From Leclercia adecarboxylata (GTDB lineage: Bacteria; Pseudomonadota; Gammaproteobacteria; Enterobacterales; Enterobacteriaceae): 64,000 nucleotides of DNA. Within the stretch, counting starts at the first letter, position 1, and every line of letters starts with the position of its first letter. The notes beneath the pieces were generated by a model. It worked only from the letters and a program-made list of their open reading frames with translations, was not told where the DNA came from and searched no databases. The stretch spans positions 496,001-560,000 of the forward strand of contig NZ_CP098325.1 in the NCBI RefSeq assembly GCF_023639785.1, written 5' to 3'. Shown here piece after piece: positions 59,155 to 64,000 of this stretch. The translations under genes and the position numbers were made by a program.

Positions 59155-59757
59155 ATGATCATAGTATTAACATCCTGTCGATATTTTCAGGAGGGGTTTT
59201 CAATGCTGGCCGCTCAGCTCATGAGCGATTCACCTTCATTTCAGCGCGTGCTTTATCTGGATGATATTACCGACGCAACAAAAGAGGAACTGGTAAACAC
59301 CAAAGCTATTGTGGTGGATTATGGTCAGTCTGATATCAAAGTACTGAATGCCCTGCTGGAGGTGAAAAATCGTTACGAGCAGAGCTATTTTATTTTTATT
59401 ACCCGCGATGTCTGCTACGCCAGCACGATTGAAAATATTCTCATTAACACTATCGCAGATTACACCATTGACTGTAAAAACGCCGTGCGCACATTACGCG
59501 CGTGTCTTGCCCACTTTGCGCAGGAAGAGCAGCCGGTGACTATTTTTAAAAATGCGCGCTGGCATCAAATCGAGAAAGAACAATATTTAACCAAAATGGA
59601 GAGCATGCTACTGCCCTACATTGTGTCGGGAAAAAAGAATAAAGAGATCACGCGCTATCTGAATGTAACCGGCAAAACCGTGAGTCATCATCGACGTAAT
59701 ATTTATCGTAAGTTTGACGTGACCAGTCTCACAGGGTTGTATAAAAAATTTGATTAA
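59155..59757 (+). CDS. LuxR-type regulator, RcsA-like architecture
   Basis: A 200-residue protein with an N-terminal pseudo-receiver-like region (1-125) lacking phospho-acceptor motifs and a C-terminal LuxR helix-turn-helix (about 140-195, ESMLLPYIVSGKKNKEITRYLNVTGKTVSHHRRNIYRKF). Size and architecture match RcsA and related accessory regulators that partner RcsB. Codon use is AT-richer than the neighbouring genes. A role in capsule or surface gene control is inference. Confidence 0.8.
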   Translation: MIIVLTSCRYFQEGFSMLAAQLMSDSPSFQRVLYLDDITDATKEELVNTKAIVVDYGQSDIKVLNALLEVKNRYEQSYFIFITRDVCYASTIENILINTIADYTIDCKNAVRTLRACLAHFAQEEQPVTIFKNARWHQIEKEQYLTKMESMLLPYIVSGKKNKEITRYLNVTGKTVSHHRRNIYRKFDVTSLTGLYKKFD

Positions 59758-59995
59758 TGCATTTAATACTGAAAGAAAACGGTATTTAAAGAATGATTAG
59801 GGCATAAAAAGTCTGGAAATAGCGCTATTGAACCTGAGCGAGATTGCCGATAGCGAAGAGAAAATGGCTCTCTGCAAGAAGCACTTCTCTGCAAAATACG
59901 TCCGCACTTTCGCAATTCCTGCTCTTAAGATCCTCGTTTCTTGATACTTACCCTGATAACTATTATCTTCTCAGCGTGTGAAGCGAGGATCCCCC

Positions 59996-60463
59996 ATGCG
60001 TGAAGAAGATCTGTTCTGCCGCCGCCCGATGGGCATGCGGATGGCAATGATTGTGCGCCAGTGGCGCGCGGTGATTGACGATGCCATTCTCGATACCGGG
60101 TTAACCCAGTCGAGCTGGACGGTGATGATGCAGCTAAAGCAACTGGGGGATAACGTCTCGGTGAGCGAACTGGCGGAGGTGCAGGGCATTGAACTGCCGC
60201 CGCTGATGCGCACCCTTTCACAGCTGGAAAAGCAGGGCTACCTGCTGCGCACCACATCGCCTTATGACAAGCGTATCCGGCTGCTGACCCTCACACCCGA
60301 GGGTAATGCGGTGCTGAAAACCCTGACGCAGGTTATCGAGACATTCCAGGAGCGGGTATCGCAGAATATCGCCCCGGCGCATCTCGAGATTTTCAGCGCC
60401 ACACTCAATCAAATCGCCTGCAATCTGCGGACAATCCGCGAAGAAGATAACAAGACCGAATAA
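59996..60463 (+). CDS. MarR-family regulator of the efflux operon
   Basis: A 155-residue winged-helix protein: SWTVMMQLKQLGDNVSVSELAEVQGIELPPLMRTLSQLEKQGYL and the wing TSPYDKRIRLLTLTPEG. GAGGA lies seven bases before ATG 59996; a GTG at 59978 is an alternative. It is two bases upstream of the HlyD gene, so it heads and presumably autoregulates the operon in response to an aromatic ligand. Confidence 0.92.
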   Translation: MREEDLFCRRPMGMRMAMIVRQWRAVIDDAILDTGLTQSSWTVMMQLKQLGDNVSVSELAEVQGIELPPLMRTLSQLEKQGYLLRTTSPYDKRIRLLTLTPEGNAVLKTLTQVIETFQERVSQNIAPAHLEIFSATLNQIACNLRTIREEDNKTE

Positions 60464-60465
60464 TC

Positions 60466-61530
60466 ATGACCCCTGAACAAAAGTTTGCCCGCTGGGTAAG
60501 GGTAAGTATTGCCTCTTTCCTGCTGATGTTTGTCTATTTCATTATCGCCGATATCTGGATCCCGCTGACGCCGGACTCCACTGTGATGCGCGTGGTCACG
60601 CCGGTTTCCGCCCGCGTCTCCGGCTATGTGGCGGCGGTACACGTGCACAACAACAGCCAGGTGAAGAAGGGCGATCTGCTGTTTGAACTCGATCCGACCC
60701 CGTTCCGCAATAAGGTGGACGCGGCGCAGATCGCGCTGGAGCAGGCCCGCCTCGCCAACCAGCAGCTCGACGCGCAAATTGTCGCGGCTCAGGCGAACCT
60801 GAAAACCGCCCAGCTCACCGCCCGTAACGACAAAGTCACCTTCGATCGTTATCAGAAACTCAGCACCCTGCAGAACGTCTCCCGGGCGGATCTGGATAAA
60901 GTCCGCACCACCTGGCAGAGCAGCGAGCAGGCCGTCGCCAATCTGGAAGCTAATATCCACCAGCTGCGCATTGAGCGCGGCGAGCGCGATGAAAAGCGTA
61001 ACGTGACGCTGCAAAAATACCGTAACGCGCTGGAAGAGGCCGAGCTGAATCTGGGCTGGACGAAGATCTACGCCGAAGCGGACGGCACGGTCAGCAACGT
61101 GCAACTGAGCCCCGGCTTTTATGCCTCCTCCGGTACGGCGGCGCTGGCGCTGGTGAACAACCAGAGCGATATCGTCGCCGATTTCCGCGAAAAGAGCCTG
61201 CGCCATACCCGCCAGGGCACCGACGCCGCGGTGGTGTTTGACGCCTTCCCGGGCCACGTTTTCCGCGCCCATGTCACCAGCAGCGACGCCGGTATTCTGG
61301 CCGGGCAGGAAGCGGTGAACGGCCAACTGTCGGAGCCGGAGAGTTCGAACCGCTGGGTGCGTGACGCCCAGCGCATGCGCATTCACGTGGCGCTGGATGA
61401 GCCGCTGCCGAAGCACCTGCCCACCGGGGCGCGCGCGACCGTGCAGCTTTATAACAGTGAAGGTCCGTTTGCCCGCTTCTTCTCCGGCATGCAGATCCAC
61501 CTCGTCAGCCTGCTGCACTATGTGTATTGA
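60466..61530 (+). CDS. HlyD-family membrane fusion protein
   Basis: A 354-residue protein with an N-terminal membrane helix (about 12-32, VSIASFLLMFVYFIIADIW), a lipoyl/beta-barrel half (VTPVSARVSGYVAAVHVHNNSQVKKGDLLFELD), a long coiled coil (about 85-195, rich in Gln and Glu) and the second lipoyl half (LGWTKIYAEADGTVSNVQLSPG). It would bridge an inner-membrane pump to an outer-membrane channel. With the DUF2955 partner it forms an AaeAB-like efflux pair for small aromatic acids or similar compounds. Confidence 0.9.
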   Translation: MTPEQKFARWVRVSIASFLLMFVYFIIADIWIPLTPDSTVMRVVTPVSARVSGYVAAVHVHNNSQVKKGDLLFELDPTPFRNKVDAAQIALEQARLANQQLDAQIVAAQANLKTAQLTARNDKVTFDRYQKLSTLQNVSRADLDKVRTTWQSSEQAVANLEANIHQLRIERGERDEKRNVTLQKYRNALEEAELNLGWTKIYAEADGTVSNVQLSPGFYASSGTAALALVNNQSDIVADFREKSLRHTRQGTDAAVVFDAFPGHVFRAHVTSSDAGILAGQEAVNGQLSEPESSNRWVRDAQRMRIHVALDEPLPKHLPTGARATVQLYNSEGPFARFFSGMQIHLVSLLHYVY

Positions 61531-61532
61531 TT

Positions 61533-62630
61533 ATGTCTATTAACACTCTGGCGCGGGTCTTTACCCCGCACGGCAACATCGTCTACAGCGCCAACGACTT
61601 TCGCCAGACGCTGCGCATCGTCTTTGCCGGGATGATTGCCCTCAGCGTGTCGAGTTTCTACAACACCAGCTACGGCGTCTTTTTCGTGATCTACCCGATC
61701 ATGCTCCTGTCGCTGGTGCCGGTGTTTAACCGCCACGTGGCAAAACAGTTTGTGTTTAGCTCGGCGCTGAACTGTATCGAAATGGTGTTCATCATCGGCT
61801 ATCTGGCACAGTGGCCGGTGATAATGACCCTGGTGGTGTTCGGTCTCTACGTGATGCGTTTTCGCTTTATGAGCCAGGGGCCGCTGTTCCTGTTTGGCTC
61901 GATGGGGGTAGTGTGTCAGAGCACCATGCTCAACTTTATGAGCTATCCCACCACCAACTGGCACACGCTGCTGTTCTCCAACCTCGAAGCCAGCGTGATG
62001 GCGGTATGCTTAAGCGCGCTGATGCACTACCTGCTGCCGGACGTTGAGCCACGCACGCCGCCGCCACGGCTGGAGAAGGACGCCGCCCGGGTGCGCCATG
62101 AATCGCTGCTCTCCGGCAGCGTGGCGACGCTGATTTTTGTGGTGTTCCAGATAAGCGATCTCAGCGATTCGCTGTCGGCGCTGATGGCGGGGATCCTGAT
62201 CCTCTTCCCGATGCACTATCGCGGCGCGGTGATGAGCTCCCTGTGGCGCGTGGTCGGGGTGGTGCTCGGCTGTCTCTATATTCTGCTGGTGCAGTTGGTG
62301 CTCTACGATCACAGCAGCCACATGCTGCTGATGATGCCGCTGATTGGTCTCGGGCTGGCGTTTGGCGCCCGCCTGCACGTCATGGAGAAGGTGGGCGCCG
62401 GGGTCGGTTTTGCCAGTATTACCACCATCGGCATTATGTTTGGCCAGAACATGCACCCGGACGGCGACCTGGTGTTCAGCGATCTCTACCGCATCGTTTC
62501 GGTGACGGTGGCGCTGGTGGCGACCCTGACGATGGTGTTCCTGATGCACCTGTTTCTCAACTGTTTTGGCCCTACCCGCTACGTGATTAACCCGCCTCAG
62601 GGCTCAGTGGAGAAACGCCGGGATAGTTGA
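61533..62630 (+). CDS. DUF2955 inner-membrane efflux protein
   Basis: A 365-residue protein with roughly ten hydrophobic segments in two halves, beginning [15 protein letters not shown]; the ATG at 61533 follows the upstream stop by two bases. It belongs to DUF2955, related to the fusaric-acid/aromatic-acid exporter (AaeB, FUSC) group. Its partner is the upstream HlyD protein. The 3' end overlaps yjiN by 27 bases in convergent orientation. Confidence 0.88.
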   Translation: MSINTLARVFTPHGNIVYSANDFRQTLRIVFAGMIALSVSSFYNTSYGVFFVIYPIMLLSLVPVFNRHVAKQFVFSSALNCIEMVFIIGYLAQWPVIMTLVVFGLYVMRFRFMSQGPLFLFGSMGVVCQSTMLNFMSYPTTNWHTLLFSNLEASVMAVCLSALMHYLLPDVEPRTPPPRLEKDAARVRHESLLSGSVATLIFVVFQISDLSDSLSALMAGILILFPMHYRGAVMSSLWRVVGVVLGCLYILLVQLVLYDHSSHMLLMMPLIGLGLAFGARLHVMEKVGAGVGFASITTIGIMFGQNMHPDGDLVFSDLYRIVSVTVALVATLTMVFLMHLFLNCFGPTRYVINPPQGSVEKRRDS

Positions 62631-63872
62631 CAGCAGGAACAAAATCAGCCCGATAGTGCCGCCCACCAGGGTGCCGTTGACGCGGATAAACTGCAGGTCC
62701 TTGCCGATGTTCAGCTCAATCTGGCGGGACATATCCTTCGCATCCCAGCCTTTGACCGTGTCGCTGATGTGGCGGGTGAGGAAGCGGGCAAAATCGGGCG
62801 CCACGCGGTGCGCCGCCTGCTCGAGATGTTCGTTCAGCGAGGCGCGCAGGTTGCTGTCCGCCACCAGAGTTTCACCGAACCACAGCCCGGCGTTGGCGAG
62901 GCGCTGCTTCACGCGGGAGTCGTCGCGCTGCATATCGGCCTTCAGCCACTGGCGCAGGTCGGCCCACATCTCGCCCAGATAGCGGTTAAAGGCCTCGTCG
63001 TTCTTCAGATAGGTTTTGATGTTCTCGGCTTTGGCCGCGGTTTCCGGATCGTTTTTCAGGTTATCCACCAGTTTCAGCACCGCCCTGTCAAAGGCCTGGC
63101 GGATCTGATGGGTGCGGTCGTGGCTGACGTCATCCAGAATGGCGTTCACCGCATTGGACACCAGCTCGGCGCTCTGATCCCCCAGCCACTCGGTGGGCAA
63201 AATCATCGCCTTACGCGGGTGCTCGGTCTTCAGCCAGTGGACGATCTGCGCGGCGATAAAATCGCGGGTGCTGTCACGCTGCAGGAGGGTGATCATGCGG
63301 TTAATCACCGCATCCAGCAGCACCTGGTGACGGTTGTTCTTGGTCATGCTCTCCAGCATCGCGGCGCTGGTTTCGCTGAAATCGACCTTATCCAGCGCCT
63401 TGTGCACCGCCCGTTTCAGCATGCGCTGAATGCGCCCGTCGTCGGTCAGCTCCAGGAACCCGCTCATCACCTGCATGATATGCTGCCCCACGCGCTGGGC
63501 ATTCTCCGGCTTGCTGAACCAGTTGCCGATGAGCAGCGCCGGTTCGTGCTTGCGGATAAGCGCGACCAGGGACTGAGTATCGAGAAATTTCTCCTGCACG
63601 AACTGGCCGAGATTGTCGCCAATACGGTCCTTATTGCGCGGGATAATTGCGGTATGTTTCGAAATAAACGGGATCGGCACCCGGCGAAAGAGGGCCACCA
63701 CGGCAAACCAGTCCGCCAGGGCGCCCACCATCGCCGCTTCGGCAATGGCCTTTACCCCGCGTACCCAGAAGGTCTGGGGCAGGAACAGGGTGGCGATAAA
63801 GGTCGCGGCGGCAATCAGCAGCAGTGACAGCGCCAGCAGCTTGGCGCGTTTGAGTTCAGCGAGTTTTTCCAT
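62604..63872 (-). CDS. yjiN: DUF445 membrane-associated protein YjiN
   Basis: A 422-residue protein with an N-terminal membrane segment (about 10-35), the signature [29 protein letters not shown], a long helical cytoplasmic domain and a C-terminal membrane helix ([20 protein letters not shown]). It matches E. coli YjiN residue for residue at the start ([18 protein letters not shown]). In E. coli yjiN lies near yjiR and yjiS, as here. Function unknown. The start at 63872 is four bases after the upstream gene. Confidence 0.94.
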   Translation of the reverse strand: MEKLAELKRAKLLALSLLLIAAATFIATLFLPQTFWVRGVKAIAEAAMVGALADWFAVVALFRRVPIPFISKHTAIIPRNKDRIGDNLGQFVQEKFLDTQSLVALIRKHEPALLIGNWFSKPENAQRVGQHIMQVMSGFLELTDDGRIQRMLKRAVHKALDKVDFSETSAAMLESMTKNNRHQVLLDAVINRMITLLQRDSTRDFIAAQIVHWLKTEHPRKAMILPTEWLGDQSAELVSNAVNAILDDVSHDRTHQIRQAFDRAVLKLVDNLKNDPETAAKAENIKTYLKNDEAFNRYLGEMWADLRQWLKADMQRDDSRVKQRLANAGLWFGETLVADSNLRASLNEHLEQAAHRVAPDFARFLTRHISDTVKGWDAKDMSRQIELNIGKDLQFIRVNGTLVGGTIGLILFLLSTIPAFLH

Positions 63873-63876
63873 AGGG

Positions 63877-64000
63877 TTAAGGATAGAGGGAAGCGGCAAG
63901 AAGGTAAAAAAATTGCCACAGGATCCAGCCGCCAAACGCGATCAGCACTGCCCCCGCCGCGCGCTCTATCTTCCAGATGTGGTTGCTCAGCCGCCGCTGA
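63877..64000 (-). CDS. C-terminal end of a likely LysE/RhtB exporter (partial)
   Basis: The minus-strand frame entering at 64000 ends [20 protein letters not shown], then [17 protein letters not shown] and TAA at 63877. The final amphipathic-to-hydrophobic helix with [10 protein letters not shown] is typical of LysE/RhtB amino-acid exporters. Only about 40 residues are visible, so the call is tentative. It is four bases upstream of yjiN and probably co-transcribed. Confidence 0.5.
   Translation of the reverse strand, partial: QRRLSNHIWKIERAAGAVLIAFGGWILWQFFYLLAASLYP

Overview
The window is chromosomal DNA from a member of the Enterobacteriaceae close to Enterobacter, Leclercia or Lelliottia. 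Several neighbourhoods match Escherichia coli gene orders and proteins (xynR beside an ornithine carbamoyltransferase gene, argI-rraB, leuX, symE near mcrBC, yjiR-yjiS, yjiN). Other features are typical of Enterobacter-like genera and not K-12: an intrinsic fosA, miaE after rraB, a fox-type siderophore receptor, and GC-rich codon use. I cannot fix the species from sequence alone. The FosA variant and gene mix fit Leclercia or a neighbour, which is inference.

Layout. (1) 1-5.4 kb is core: the end of a GH43 beta-xylosidase, its IclR-type regulator XynR, a small Cys-rich orphan, argI with two ARG boxes, rraB, miaE and a membrane-anchored protein of unknown function. (2) 5.5-16.2 kb is a defence island at the 3' end of tRNA-Leu leuX. 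A P4-type integrase is followed by an AT-rich type IIS restriction-modification system: an m6A methyltransferase, a circularly permuted m5C methyltransferase, and a convergent HNH endonuclease. All eight Eco31I residues that I recall from the literature fall at identical positions in this endonuclease. Next comes a type IV operon: an SBD-HNH nuclease (phosphorothioate-dependent family), mcrB and mcrC. (3) 16.7-24.3 kb is accessory: a zinc-ribbon membrane protein of unknown role, symE with a LexA box, an hcp-toxin-immunity operon, gabT with a decayed csiR, fosA, and a second effector/immunity-like pair bracketed by a degenerate copy of the fosA 3' end.

(4) 24.5-30.1 kb is a sugar-acid operon: MHS symporter, enolase-superfamily dehydratase, DapA-family aldolase, dgoK-like kinase, dgoA-like aldolase, with a convergent IclR regulator. 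(5) 30.2-43.1 kb holds two divergent operons around a palindrome-rich control region. Leftward are a YtcJ-like amidohydrolase, DoxX, an MFS transporter and an alpha/beta hydrolase. Rightward are an isochorismatase-family hydrolase, two XapX proteins, a single-domain response regulator and a roughly 1,870-residue hybrid kinase (protein-kinase fold, ATPase, GAF, PAS, histidine kinase), with a convergent FixJ-like regulator. (6) 43.8-53.8 kb has a VOC protein, a YbjJ-like transporter with a DeoR regulator, roxA, small stress-type proteins, an AraC regulator plus TonB receptor pair, and yjiR/yjiS. (7) 53.9-64 kb has a MocR regulator divergent from a carboxymuconolactone decarboxylase-family gene, LysR divergent from an aldehyde dehydrogenase, an RcsA-like LuxR protein, a MarR-HlyD-DUF2955 efflux operon, yjiN, and the end of a likely LysE/RhtB exporter.

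The strongest finds are the Eco31I-type system with its permuted methyltransferase, the type IV operon beside it, the fosA-bracketed effector cassette, and the hybrid-kinase cluster. Functions of the zinc-ribbon membrane protein, the 23.2 kb effector candidate and the hybrid-kinase signal are not determined here.
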